Source: Saprospiraceae bacterium
GTDB lineage: Bacteria; Bacteroidota; Bacteroidia; Chitinophagales; Saprospiraceae
DNA: 64,000 bases
Direction: 5' to 3'
Assembly: GCA_028280415.1 (NCBI GenBank)
Contig: JANQLV010000065.1
Coordinates: 159,016 to 223,015 of the forward strand
The position numbers and the translations under genes were made by a program. Positions 38,013 to 47,119 of this stretch are shown in pieces. The notes beneath the pieces were generated by a model. That model had not been told where the DNA came from. It did no database searches and saw only the letters and a list, made by a program, of their open reading frames with translations. The stretch's first letter is position 1, and every line of letters starts with the position of its first letter.

Positions 38013-39320
38013 CTAATCCTTATAGAAAATCCACTTGCCAATCTCCTTGAAACTGACCTTTTTTCCGTACATCAAAATGCCTACACGATAGATTCTTGCA
38101 GATAGCCAAACGAAGAAGATCGAAGTAGCGGCTAAGACCAGCATGGAAACGATAATTTGCCAGGTTGGAGGCATGAATGCTAATCTGGCGGGCATGACAA
38201 TCGGAGAAAACAGCGGGAAAATCGATGACCAGATAGCGAGGTTACTTTGCGGAGTCGTAACAACGACCATCATAATGTACAAGGCAAGAATAACCGGGAT
38301 TGTAATTGGTAAAGTGAGGGCCTGTCCTTCTCCCAGATCATCTCCCATCGCGGAACCTACCGCGGCAAAGAGTGAGGAATACAGGAAGTATCCTCCAAGA
38401 AAATAAAAGAGAAAAAGAGGTAGGATGCCCCACCAGTTTTGCTTGCCGAGTTCTGCAAATAATTGCCGTCCCATATCCTGTGCTTCTTCAACATCAATAG
38501 CCGGTGCAGCTCCCGAAGCGGCACTGATTTGCTCGGGATTGAAGTCAAATATTAATCCAACCAGAAAATAACCAATTGGAATCAAAATTGACCAGATCAG
38601 TACTTGCGTTAGCCCGACTCCGCCTACACCAATGATTTTGCCCATCATCAATTGGAATGGTTTGACGGAGGAAATCATAACTTCGACAATACGACTCGTT
38701 TTTTCTTCCATGACACTCCGCATGACCATCATCCCGTAAATGAAAACAGTAATATACATGATGAATCCCATGACACCGCCAATCCCGGCGCCAATGATGC
38801 TGGCAAAGGTGCTTTCCCCTTCGTCATCATCTTTGATCATACTAACCGCTGATTTCAAACTACTCAGTTGCTCTTTATCCAGCTTGAGCTCCCGCATTTT
38901 ATAGTCACGTATCTTTTCTTCGATTTTATTTCCGATTCGGGTATGCAGATCAAGACCCAATTGTTTTTTGGAATGATAGTAAACGGAGAAATTTTTAGTC
39001 TTTAGATTTTTTACATTAGGCACTTTTAAGATGATATCGTATTTCGAATCATCCAGATTTTCAACGAGGTCATCAAAGGTTTTTTTCTCTAAAGTAAAAA
39101 ACAGATTTTCCTCATCAGCCGGCTTTTTGCCATTTAAAATATTGTGTTGATCAACAATGGCGACATTGAGCTTCTCATCATCCTGATAAGAAAAAATAAA
39201 ACCCACGATGATAAAAAACAGGACAAATGCAAAAGGCGTTAGAAGAGTCGCCAGGATAAAGGATCGCTTTTTGACTCTTGTCAGATATTCTCTTTTTATA
39301 ATTAGCAAAAGTTTATTCAT
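38013..39320 (-). CDS. ABC-2 type transporter permease (NatB-like)
   Basis: A 435-residue membrane protein: one helix near 20-45, a periplasmic domain of about 130 residues, then five or more helices from about 175 to 425. The conserved MEEKTSRIVEVMISSVKPFQLMMGK stretch (near 205-229, given in parts: MEEKTSRIVEVM and SSVKPFQLMMGK) is the hallmark of NatB/YhaP permeases. It lies 43 bases after the ATPase gene and forms with it an exporter, possibly for sodium ions or a small compound. Confidence 0.88.
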   Translation of the reverse strand: MNKLLLIIKREYLTRVKKRSFILATLLTPFAFVLFFIIVGFIFSYQDDEKLNVAIVDQHNILNGKKPADEENLFFTLEKKTFDDLVENLDDSKYDIILKVPNVKNLKTKNFSVYYHSKKQLGLDLHTRIGNKIEEKIRDYKMRELKLDKEQLSSLKSAVSMIKDDDEGESTFASIIGAGIGGVMGFIMYITVFIYGMMVMRSVMEEKTSRIVEVMISSVKPFQLMMGKIIGVGGVGLTQVLIWSILIPIGYFLVGLIFDFNPEQISAASGAAPAIDVEEAQDMGRQLFAELGKQNWWGILPLFLFYFLGGYFLYSSLFAAVGSAMGDDLGEGQALTLPITIPVILALYIMMVVVTTPQSNLAIWSSIFPLFSPIVMPARLAFMPPTWQIIVSMLVLAATSIFFVWLSARIYRVGILMYGKKVSFKEIGKWIFYKD

Positions 39321-39363
39321 ATTGATTAGTTGTTTCGATATTCGTTTTATTTAGCAAGGCATT

Positions 39364-40278
39364 CTAGACACTAACAGGCTCTTTTATAGATTCGACCTTT
39401 TTAATGAAAATCTCATTGAGACTGGGAAGGATTTCGTTAAAGGAGGGGATAAAAACGTTCTCTTTAAGCAAGTTTTGTAAAAGCAGGTTGGAATCCCTTT
39501 CATCAGCCACTTTTACGGTGATGCTATCCTCCTTTTGCTCAATAATATTAGCTATTTCCGAGATGTGGCCAGGAAGCCTGCCTCGAAAATCTATTTTGAA
39601 CAAATTGTCTTTATACTGATTTTTAATATCCTTTACTTTACCTTCAAGTACGTTTTTACCCTTATTGATCAGGACAATATATTCACAGATTTCCTCAACC
39701 TGTTCCATGCGATGAGTAGAAAAAATGATACTTGTTCCCTTGCGATTGAGTTCGTAGATTTCATCTTTGATCAGATTGGTATTGATGGGATCGAGTCCGG
39801 AGAAGGGCTCGTCCAGAATCAAAAGTTTGGGCTCATGAACAACCGTTGAAATGAACTGAATTTTCTGTTGCATTCCCTTTGAAAGTTCCTCAACTTTCTT
39901 TGGCCACCAGTCCTGTATTTCAAATTTTTCAAACCAATAGTCAATTTTTGCTTTTGCTTCTGATTTTGAAAGGCCTTTTAGTTGCGCGAGATACATTAAA
40001 TGATCTCCAACTTTCATTTTTTTATAAAGACCTCTCTCTTCGGGCATATAGCCGGTTTGAGAAGGATGGCTGCTATTGAGCTTTTCACCATTGAAATAAA
40101 CGGTGCCAGAGTCGGCTCTGGTGATGGTGGTAATGATTCGAATTAATGAAGTCTTTCCGGCTCCGTTAGGTCCTAATAAACCAAAGATCGAGCCCTCTGG
40201 CATATCAAAACTGACATGATTAACGGCCATATAGTCTCCATAAGTTTTAGTGACATCGTCGATTTTTAAAATCCCCAT
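39364..40278 (-). CDS. ABC transporter ATP-binding protein (NatA-like)
   Basis: A 304-residue ATPase: Walker A GLLGPNGAGKTSLIRI near 33-48, signature VEELSKGMQQKIQF near 128, Walker B LLILDEPFSGLDP near 152, H-loop STHRM near 186. The C-terminal ~80 residues follow the DUF4162 pattern of NatA-type proteins. It is the first gene of the two-gene operon with the NatB-like permease downstream. Confidence 0.9.
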   Translation of the reverse strand: MGILKIDDVTKTYGDYMAVNHVSFDMPEGSIFGLLGPNGAGKTSLIRIITTITRADSGTVYFNGEKLNSSHPSQTGYMPEERGLYKKMKVGDHLMYLAQLKGLSKSEAKAKIDYWFEKFEIQDWWPKKVEELSKGMQQKIQFISTVVHEPKLLILDEPFSGLDPINTNLIKDEIYELNRKGTSIIFSTHRMEQVEEICEYIVLINKGKNVLEGKVKDIKNQYKDNLFKIDFRGRLPGHISEIANIIEQKEDSITVKVADERDSNLLLQNLLKENVFIPSFNEILPSLNEIFIKKVESIKEPVSV

Positions 40279-40390
40279 AATGTTTTATCCTGATAATAGT
40301 GTATGAAAGGTTTCTTCAATATTGACTCTAAATAAGTGAATTTGCCTGGAATTTCTATTGAGTATTTATTTTTTTCGATAAAATAAGATT

Positions 40391-41362
40391 TTGAACTACC
40401 TTGTTAAACAAAATTCCAAACCTGTGGTTCGATCTGATGCTTCAACCTGGTATATTATAGTGAATCCCGTTGCGGGAAATGGAGCAGTTCAAAAGCTCAT
40501 GCCCCGGATAAAAGAATTGCTTCTTTCTGAAGGGATTGAGTTTGAATTGGCAGAAACCGAATATAAACGACATGCTATAGAGCTAAGCAAAGCGGCCATT
40601 GAAAGAGGATTCTCTAAAATCATTGCAGTCGGAGGAGACGGCACGAATAACGAAGTTGTAAATGGTATCTTTTCACAAAATGCACTTGCGCCGGGTGAAA
40701 TAACCTATACTTTGCTGCCCGTAGGAACGGGCAATGACTGGATCAAGGAGCATTTAATTCCCAGAAATTTATTGCTTTGGGCCGAAATGCTCAAGAAGGG
40801 ACATACCCGGTCACAGGACGTAGGGCTGGTGTCTTTTCACAATAATGGGATTGTTGAAAAACGTTATTTTGTCAACGTAGCCGGAATGGCCTACGATCCC
40901 TTCGTCCTGGCCGAAATGGAAAAAATAAAAAGGCCACTCAATCGTATTGCCTACCTTTTTTATAGTCTTATCTCCATCTTTAAATATAAATTACAGCCAG
41001 CTCGTATTCGCTTTGATGATCGGCTTATTGAGGATGAGTTCTATCTGATTAATGTCGGAATATGTCGCTATTCGGGAGGTGGAATGCAATTGGTACCCCA
41101 TGCCAGACCGGATGATGGACAACTGGCTTTGACCCTGGCCGGAAAGCTGAGTAAAATGGGGGTGATTCTTAATTCCTATCGGTTTTATAACGGTAAAATT
41201 GCCGATCATTCAAAGGTAGATACTTTTCATACGGAACGTGTAACTGTAGAGGCTTTGGATGATCCAATTGCTCTGGAAGTCGATGGCGAAATCATCGGTG
41301 AAACACCGGTAGAATTTAAGATTCTTCCCGGAGCATTAAGGATAATTGTCCCGGAGGATTAG
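40391..41362 (+). CDS. Diacylglycerol kinase family lipid kinase
   Basis: A 323-residue protein with the DAGK catalytic domain: IIVNPVAGNGAVQKL near 22, AVGGDGTNNEVVNGIF near 78, TLLPVGTGNDWIKEH near 107 and a C-terminal beta domain ending PGALRIIVPED. Such YegS/DgkB-like enzymes phosphorylate diacylglycerol or similar lipids at the inner membrane. The start is a TTG at 40391; no upstream ATG is in frame. Confidence 0.87.
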   Translation: MNYLVKQNSKPVVRSDASTWYIIVNPVAGNGAVQKLMPRIKELLLSEGIEFELAETEYKRHAIELSKAAIERGFSKIIAVGGDGTNNEVVNGIFSQNALAPGEITYTLLPVGTGNDWIKEHLIPRNLLLWAEMLKKGHTRSQDVGLVSFHNNGIVEKRYFVNVAGMAYDPFVLAEMEKIKRPLNRIAYLFYSLISIFKYKLQPARIRFDDRLIEDEFYLINVGICRYSGGGMQLVPHARPDDGQLALTLAGKLSKMGVILNSYRFYNGKIADHSKVDTFHTERVTVEALDDPIALEVDGEIIGETPVEFKILPGALRIIVPED

Positions 41363-41374
41363 GCCGCCCGGCCT

Positions 41375-43831
41375 TTATTCAAGGACCCTTACTTCTATCC
41401 GATCATTTTCGTCATGGGCCAGTTTAGGGCAATCCACGCCGTTAGAACATTGATTTAATAATCTGGTTTCGCCATATCCTTTAGCACTGATTCGATCATT
41501 CGCTATGCCTTTGTATACCAAAAAGGCCATGATTGACATTGCCCGTTTTCGGGAAAGGTTGTGATTGTCAATATCATCCCCGAGAGCAGAAGTATGGCTA
41601 CCGATTTCTACTTTGAGGTCGGGATACATATTCAATAAATCAACCAGCACGGTCAGGGATTTTGTGCCTTCCGTGGATAATAAATAAGAGCCTTGCGGAT
41701 ATTTGACCCCGGAAATAATGAATCGCTTTTTCATCACCGGCTGATTGTTTTGTAAATGTTCAGCCAGGCGAGGAAGCGTTTCCGGAGTCTCCGCCAGCAT
41801 GGAGTTATCATCTCCCATCAACACAGGAGGTTTACTTTTTTCCATTTCCCGGTCGAGGATAGTGGCCTTATTTTCTGTTTTTTCATTATCTGCAAGCTCC
41901 TTCGTTTTTTCCGAAACCGTCAATTGGGTATTATCCTGAGATTCCTTTTTTACTTTAGCAAGGGGTTCGCTCGTAGTTTGGGGCTCATTTGTTTTTGAGG
42001 GAATCCGGGATTTCTTTTTTTTCTTCTTTTTAGAAGGGATGATCAGGTTTACTCGCTTTGACTTATCAGATTTGGAAGCCTTTTCAGGCTGATCGGCAAT
42101 CGAAGTTTCTGTATTTTCCTTCTGAGCGGAATCCGTACTGGTTTTATTTTCCCTTTCGGCATCTGGTAGCCGTTTTTTTTCTTCTTTAACCGCTATTTTC
42201 CGATCCGGTAATTCCTCTGACTTCGGTGTATTATTGACCAAAGGCTCTGTGGGAGCCGTTTCTGTTATTTCATTATCTGGCGGAACAATGACCTGCTTTT
42301 CATCTATAGGCGGATTAGACATCTCTTTCGGTTCTGTCTTTGCAGTATTCTTTTCGAGATCTGCTTTCCGGATATCTTCCTGTTCCTTGTCCTCTTTTAC
42401 CCTTGGTGCTATATTAACCACTGGTTGTTCCTCTACGACTGCCGCTTTTTCCTTTTTCTCTTCTGATTTAGAAGTAGTTATTTCTTCTTGTTTTGGCTCG
42501 ACCGGAGTGCTTTCTTGTTGAGCAACCCAACTGGCATCCCCTTCGAAATCCAATGTATCCAGATTTGCATTCACGCCTTCCATAACTTCAAATAAATAAA
42601 TATCATCATCCCCGCCATCCCGTGAAGAAGCAAACATTCCAGACGTTAAATCATCATCAATGGATATGGAAATATCATCATAAGAACTGTTAATCGGTTT
42701 TCCGACATTGACTGGTTTTTGCCAGGAGCCATCTTCTTTTAAATTTGAAAAAAGAATATCAAAACCTCCAAAGCTCAAATGCCCTTTTGAACAAAAGAAC
42801 AATTTCCCGGAAGAATGAAAATAGGGAAAAGCTTCGTTTACAGGCGTATTGACAATTGGTCCCAGATTTATAGGTTTGCTCCAGCCATCCCCTTTCTTTT
42901 GACACATATAGATATCGGTCCCCCCCAGACCGCCGGGTTTGTCCGAAACAAAAAACAACTTTTCTCCGTCGGGAGAAATTGCCGGATGCATATAATTATG
43001 TTCTTTATTACAAAAAGATAAACGCTTTACGTTTTTCCATTTTTGTCCTTCTTCTGATTGAGCGGTATATAGCTGAATATTATAGCTATTATCTTTGGCG
43101 GCATCCTGACTCGAACGGGAGAAAACGACCGTTTTTTTATCTTCGGTAAAACTTACCGGACCACAATGCTTATTGAGGTCATTTAACTTTTTGGAAAAAT
43201 TGCCAGGCGAATCGTATTGTCCTTCTCCCAAATGCGCACTGTAATAGATTCTTTGGTAATCTCTGCCGGTCCAGCCGGATTTTTGTTTGAGTGGATTGAT
43301 GCCCGTTGAACGATCCGAGGTAAAAACAATGCCTTCATTGAAAAAAAGCGGAGAAGAATCATCAGCATCTGTATTATGTGCAAAACGCTTTAATGCTACA
43401 TTCGGGAAATAGGGTTCTAAAGACTTTACCTTATCGCAGGCATAAGCCATTCGAATGGCATTTTTATCATCCGGCTCTTTTTCATTATACTTTAAAAACC
43501 AGTTTTTTGCCAGGTCATATTTCTCTTTGCTCATTAGAGCTTCTGCGTAATAGAAATAGGTGATGGGGCGGGCTTTTTCATCTGCGACGATTTTTGCGTA
43601 CCATTCTTCGGCTTTTGCCATTTGATTGGTCATCCGATAGCAATAAGCCAGTTTTGTGCTTGCCGCCAGGCTTTCTTTTTGACTTAATACTTCTTCATAG
43701 AGGTTTATAGCCTCTTTATATTGATTAAGTTTGAAATAGTTATTCGCTTTTTTTAACTGTTTCTTTTGAGCTATTACACCAGTTGACGAAATACAAAAAA
43801 TAATGATAATTAACGTTTTAAAAAGATTCAT
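41375..43831 (-). CDS. TPR / PD40 / OmpA-domain outer-membrane-associated protein (PorE-like layout)
   Basis: 818 residues from the ATG at 43831 (signal peptide MNLFKTLIIIIFCISSTGVIA); the frame opens 23 codons earlier but without a signal. Order: TPR helices (about 25-130: ANNYFKLNQYKEAINLYEEV), PD40/WD40-like blades (about 150-420: FTSDRSTGINPL, ISPDGEKLFFVSDKPGG, KLFFCSKGHLSFGG, ASSRDGGDDDIYLFE), a ~230-residue Glu/Lys/Pro/Thr-rich disordered linker (about 435-690), and an OmpA domain (about 700-818: IGSHTSALGDDIDNHNLSRKR). TPR-PD40-OmpA recalls PorE of the type IX secretion system, but other members exist and no por genes are near. Confidence 0.85.
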   Translation of the reverse strand: MNLFKTLIIIIFCISSTGVIAQKKQLKKANNYFKLNQYKEAINLYEEVLSQKESLAASTKLAYCYRMTNQMAKAEEWYAKIVADEKARPITYFYYAEALMSKEKYDLAKNWFLKYNEKEPDDKNAIRMAYACDKVKSLEPYFPNVALKRFAHNTDADDSSPLFFNEGIVFTSDRSTGINPLKQKSGWTGRDYQRIYYSAHLGEGQYDSPGNFSKKLNDLNKHCGPVSFTEDKKTVVFSRSSQDAAKDNSYNIQLYTAQSEEGQKWKNVKRLSFCNKEHNYMHPAISPDGEKLFFVSDKPGGLGGTDIYMCQKKGDGWSKPINLGPIVNTPVNEAFPYFHSSGKLFFCSKGHLSFGGFDILFSNLKEDGSWQKPVNVGKPINSSYDDISISIDDDLTSGMFASSRDGGDDDIYLFEVMEGVNANLDTLDFEGDASWVAQQESTPVEPKQEEITTSKSEEKKEKAAVVEEQPVVNIAPRVKEDKEQEDIRKADLEKNTAKTEPKEMSNPPIDEKQVIVPPDNEITETAPTEPLVNNTPKSEELPDRKIAVKEEKKRLPDAERENKTSTDSAQKENTETSIADQPEKASKSDKSKRVNLIIPSKKKKKKKSRIPSKTNEPQTTSEPLAKVKKESQDNTQLTVSEKTKELADNEKTENKATILDREMEKSKPPVLMGDDNSMLAETPETLPRLAEHLQNNQPVMKKRFIISGVKYPQGSYLLSTEGTKSLTVLVDLLNMYPDLKVEIGSHTSALGDDIDNHNLSRKRAMSIMAFLVYKGIANDRISAKGYGETRLLNQCSNGVDCPKLAHDENDRIEVRVLE

Positions 43832-44303
43832 TCCCAAGCTTTTTTGATAAATTAGGAGTGAGGAATAGAGTTTTTGGATCAATTTTGAGCATTCCTGCAC
43901 ACATAATTTGAATATTTAGTTTCTTTGGATGTCCTTATTTATCAGTGGCTACAGCAAAAAATGTGCTACATATTTTTTTCAGAGCTATATATTGGTCTTG
44001 TTCTAAAATAAGAGTTGCTATTATGAAACTCAGATTTTGCTCCCAATAAAGCTCTTTTAGCAGCGTTTAGCTATAGTAATTAGGCTAGAAAAAGCTGAAA
44101 CATAGGCAAAAAGATATTTTCAGATGACGATTTATTTTTTCAAACAAGATCATTGTTATAAAGGTATAATTTTTTGATGCGTATATTGTGATTTTTGTTA
44201 AAAAACACACATTATCAAGGATTAAGATATATTAATTATGCTAATTGAATGCATTTCAAACGACTTTGAACCCAATTTATTTCTTACATAAATGTTAATA
44301 AAC
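43832..44303. other. 472-bp intergenic region between divergent genes, holding repeat copy A
   Basis: No coding sequence. It contains one copy of a diverged sequence duplicated upstream of aconitase (see the repeat feature), and a weak promoter-like TATAATTTTTTG at 44164-44175. No good promoter for the OmpA gene was found on the minus strand. Confidence 0.5.
43991..44141 (+). repeat. Repeat copy A (pairs with copy B at 55013-55174)
   Basis: The two copies share ATTGGTCTTGTT at the left end, a middle block (TTTTG, AAGCT, AG, and GAAAAAGC at 44088-44095 / 55097-55104 in the same order) and a right core of 35 bases at 44107-44141 that differs from 55140-55174 at two positions only. Both lie in the same orientation upstream of a plus-strand gene. 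Copy A starts 313 bases before the coiled-coil gene's ATG. Confidence 0.7.
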
Positions 44304-44975
44304 ATGAAAAAAACAACTATGCTTTTATTAGTAATGTTAGGCTTTTCCTGCCTGCTTACTGCTCAGATTACTGAGGAAGAACGCTCTATGACTCAGGGCA
44401 TGAACTCGGCAATGATTATGACAATTCCCAATGCGGATGATAAGAATGTAGAAAAACTTTGGAAGAAGTTTATGAAATCCAAAGATGCGCGGACGAAGAA
44501 GGTTAAAAAATCGGAGGAATGGTTTTCCAATAGTGCAGATATTCCTTCCATAGGAGGCTCAAAAGATGTAAATGTTTATGCTACTTTTGAGCAAAGTGGT
44601 GGAGATGTACGGATGACAACCTGGATCGAAATGGGTGGTGCTTATCTCAATAGCCAGGATCACCCCGAAAGATATAGCGCAGGAGAGGATTTTTTAAATG
44701 CTTTTGAACTGGAGGTTTACAAAGATGGGGTCAGAAAAGAAATCAAATTAGAAGAAAATAATCTAAAGAAACTGGAAGGAGAGCTTAAGAAGCTAAAGAG
44801 AAACAATGAGCGCTATCATAAGGAAATAGAGGATGCCAAGAAGAAGATTGCCAAAATGGAAGAAAATATAGAGATCAATATTGTTGAACAGGAAGAAACG
44901 AATACCAAGATTGACGATCAAAAGAGAATTGTAGAGCAAACCCGCAGGAAGCTGGATGTCCGGGAGGAGAATTAA
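44304..44975 (+). CDS. Secreted protein with C-terminal coiled coil, function unknown
   Basis: 223 residues from the ATG at 44304 (signal peptide MKKTTMLLLVMLGFSCLLTA); another in-frame ATG lies four codons upstream. A globular part of about 120 residues (VYATFEQSGGDVRMTTWIEM near 92) is followed by a long helix of about 85 residues with heptads of Leu, Lys and Glu (LKKLEGELKKLKRNNERY). It is probably periplasmic and oligomeric. Family not recognised. Repeat copy A lies upstream and may carry its control region. Confidence 0.6.
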   Translation: MKKTTMLLLVMLGFSCLLTAQITEEERSMTQGMNSAMIMTIPNADDKNVEKLWKKFMKSKDARTKKVKKSEEWFSNSADIPSIGGSKDVNVYATFEQSGGDVRMTTWIEMGGAYLNSQDHPERYSAGEDFLNAFELEVYKDGVRKEIKLEENNLKKLEGELKKLKRNNERYHKEIEDAKKKIAKMEENIEINIVEQEETNTKIDDQKRIVEQTRRKLDVREEN

Positions 44976-45101
44976 CTCAATGAATAATAAATTATTTCTA
45001 TGATTTGATGAGCAGGCAGATGTTTTAATAAATATCTGCCTGCTCTGTCACCAGTTCATATTTTGACTGTCTTTGGTATTGAATTTAGACATACAATTAA
45101 G

Positions 45102-46457
45102 ATGAAGATTATAACTACAGCTATTCTTACGCTAATCATTATTACTAAGCTATTTTCACAACAACTCACCAAAGACCAGGTGACAGAGGATTTGAATCTG
45201 TTAATTCAAAGTATAGAAACGTATAATCCGGCCTTGAAACACTACAGTCCTGATTTCAATGCTCAGGCAAAAGCGATTGTCGAATCCGTGCATCAGGATG
45301 TCTCTTTGATTGATGCTTTTGCACTTTTTAACAGGATAGGAGCATTAAGTAATGAAGGGCATTTTCGAGTAGATGCCAATAAGGTGTTTAAAGGCTTGCT
45401 CGATAATAAGATAAAATACTTGCCAGTTTCCGTAAACATTGTTTCCGGGAAGATTTATGTCCGGAATATCTTCACCGAGCAGCCACGGCTTGAGCCTTAC
45501 GATGAAATTCTTTCCATTAATGGCAAACCGGCTACGCAAATTTTACAGAAACTTTATCAACATATTCCTTCCGATGGTTCTATTTCTACTTATCAATCTC
45601 ATAAAGCAAGTAGAGGCTTTGCTTGGATGTATTATATGTTTGTTGAGCAAGCAGCAGCATTTAACATTACATATAAATCGCTGCAGTCCAGTGGGGAAAA
45701 AACACTTGTTATACCGGCAATTACGAGGGGAGAGCAATTTGAAAACCTGAAAAAGAAATCAGGGGATTCTAAAGATAAGACTAAAAAAGAGAAGAGTATT
45801 AATGATTTTTACGAGCTGGAGATAGGAGAGAACTATGCATATCTACAATTAAAATCCTTTGATTTTAGATTGGTCAACGAATACGAACTGGATTCCAAAA
45901 AGTTTTATAAACAACTGTTTCAGGAAATCAAAACCAAACAGGTTAACCACCTGATCATCGACCTGAGAGATAATACCGGTGGGCGTACTGAATTTGCAGA
46001 TGATATGGTACCTTATATTCAGCAAAACAGGGAGGATGATTTTTTAAAGAAAAGTGTATCCTGGAAAAGTAAAACGAGAAAATATAAATTTCCCAAGAAG
46101 CATAAACTGGCTTATGAGGGAAAGATTTATGTGCTGGTTAATGGGCTCACTTTTTCCGCTGCCGGGAATCTGACCCGTTATTTGAAGGAATATGCAAACG
46201 CAATGATTATAGGAGAAGAAACAGGAGCGAGATATGAAGGCTATGCCGCAGGCTCCAGTGAATTAGTCGAATTGCCAAATTCCAGGATTAGCGTATATAT
46301 TCCCAGATATCATACCCTTTTTCCAAAATCTAAAATCCAGCAAACCCGTAACCGGGGAACCATTCCGGATGTTGAAATAGCGGCTACCACTCAGGACATG
46401 CAAGCGAACAGAGATAAGGTGTTTGAACATACCCTGGAATTGATCAATAAACATTGA
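45102..46457 (+). CDS. S41 family peptidase (C-terminal processing protease-like)
   Basis: 451 residues from the ATG at 45102 (MKIITTAILTLIII, signal peptide). A helical N-terminal part (about 20-90), a PDZ-like region (about 105-170; LEPYDEILSINGKPATQIL) and the S41 catalytic core: LIIDLRDNTGGRTEF near 284 and the nucleophile region VLVNGLTFSAAGNL near 344 (Ser near 350), followed by GEETGARYEG. It would cleave peptides or proteins in the periplasm or outside. Its end is followed by the 662-bp oriC-like region. Confidence 0.82.
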   Translation: MKIITTAILTLIIITKLFSQQLTKDQVTEDLNLLIQSIETYNPALKHYSPDFNAQAKAIVESVHQDVSLIDAFALFNRIGALSNEGHFRVDANKVFKGLLDNKIKYLPVSVNIVSGKIYVRNIFTEQPRLEPYDEILSINGKPATQILQKLYQHIPSDGSISTYQSHKASRGFAWMYYMFVEQAAAFNITYKSLQSSGEKTLVIPAITRGEQFENLKKKSGDSKDKTKKEKSINDFYELEIGENYAYLQLKSFDFRLVNEYELDSKKFYKQLFQEIKTKQVNHLIIDLRDNTGGRTEFADDMVPYIQQNREDDFLKKSVSWKSKTRKYKFPKKHKLAYEGKIYVLVNGLTFSAAGNLTRYLKEYANAMIIGEETGARYEGYAAGSSELVELPNSRISVYIPRYHTLFPKSKIQQTRNRGTIPDVEIAATTQDMQANRDKVFEHTLELINKH

Positions 46458-47119
46458 TTGCCTTTCTGCCCTTTTGGATTTTTAGACTAACAATTCTATT
46501 GTATCAGCTTTGTTTGTAAGGACCTCAAGCTTGAATATTCAAAAATGCTTGCAAGAAGAAGGATGGCCTGTTCTTTTGTTTGAGATTTGCATTTTTTTGC
46601 GTATTTTTATGAAGGCAAAAGAAGCTTTATAATTTATTTGTTGATATATTTCTACGCTTTTTAAATTTACTCGTACAGGTATGTTAATTATTAAAATGTG
46701 AATAATTTTGCACATCGAGCGGATTTTTGTGTTGAAAGATTCATGTTATTGTGGAAAAGTGGCCTGGAGGAATTATACATTTGATTAAATGCATATGTTT
46801 TCTTTGGTTTGAAAAAACAAGCTTAATAAAGCAATCAATCTATTTTTTGAAAAAAACTATATATATAAAAGAATAGCAAAAAAGCTAAACTAAAAAACAG
46901 GCCCAATTATTCACAAGTTATCAACATTTTGTAATAGGCTTACCAACGTCTTTTCCACATTAGAAAATAACTATGTTGGAAATCACTTTAGTCTTTTTAC
47001 CATTTAAAATTTACTTTTGTCCACCTTGAGAGCGCTATGTGAATTACTGTTCACTATTAACTATGAAAGAAAACAGCAGAGAAAGAGAGTTTTTCTCAAT
47101 CTTTTGAACCCAATAAAAT
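46458..47119. other. Candidate replication origin: clustered DnaA-box-like sites and AT-rich segment
   Basis: A 662-bp non-coding region before dnaB. Four exact matches to TTWTNCACA occur in 263 bp: reversed at 46697-46705 (TTATTCACA) and 46750-46758 (TTTTCCACA), forward at 46907-46915 (TTATTCACA) and 46951-46959 (TTTTCCACA). A one-mismatch TTATCAACA is at 46918-46926, and a looser reversed match (TGTTGATAT) at 46639-46647. The boxes on each side point opposite ways and flank a very AT-rich stretch (about 46780-46900) that could unwind. The replicative helicase gene follows. Gene direction is biased away from this point on both sides. Confidence 0.5.
47012..47019 (+). promoter_or_regulatory. 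Candidate -7 box of dnaB
   Basis: TACTTTTG matches TAnnTTTG, 100 bases before the dnaB ATG, downstream of the last DnaA-box-like site. Confidence 0.4.

Noticed and set aside
43991..44141. Repeat A/B as a miniature transposable element
   Set aside because: No terminal inverted repeats or target duplications were seen, and the two copies are patchily conserved instead of uniformly similar.
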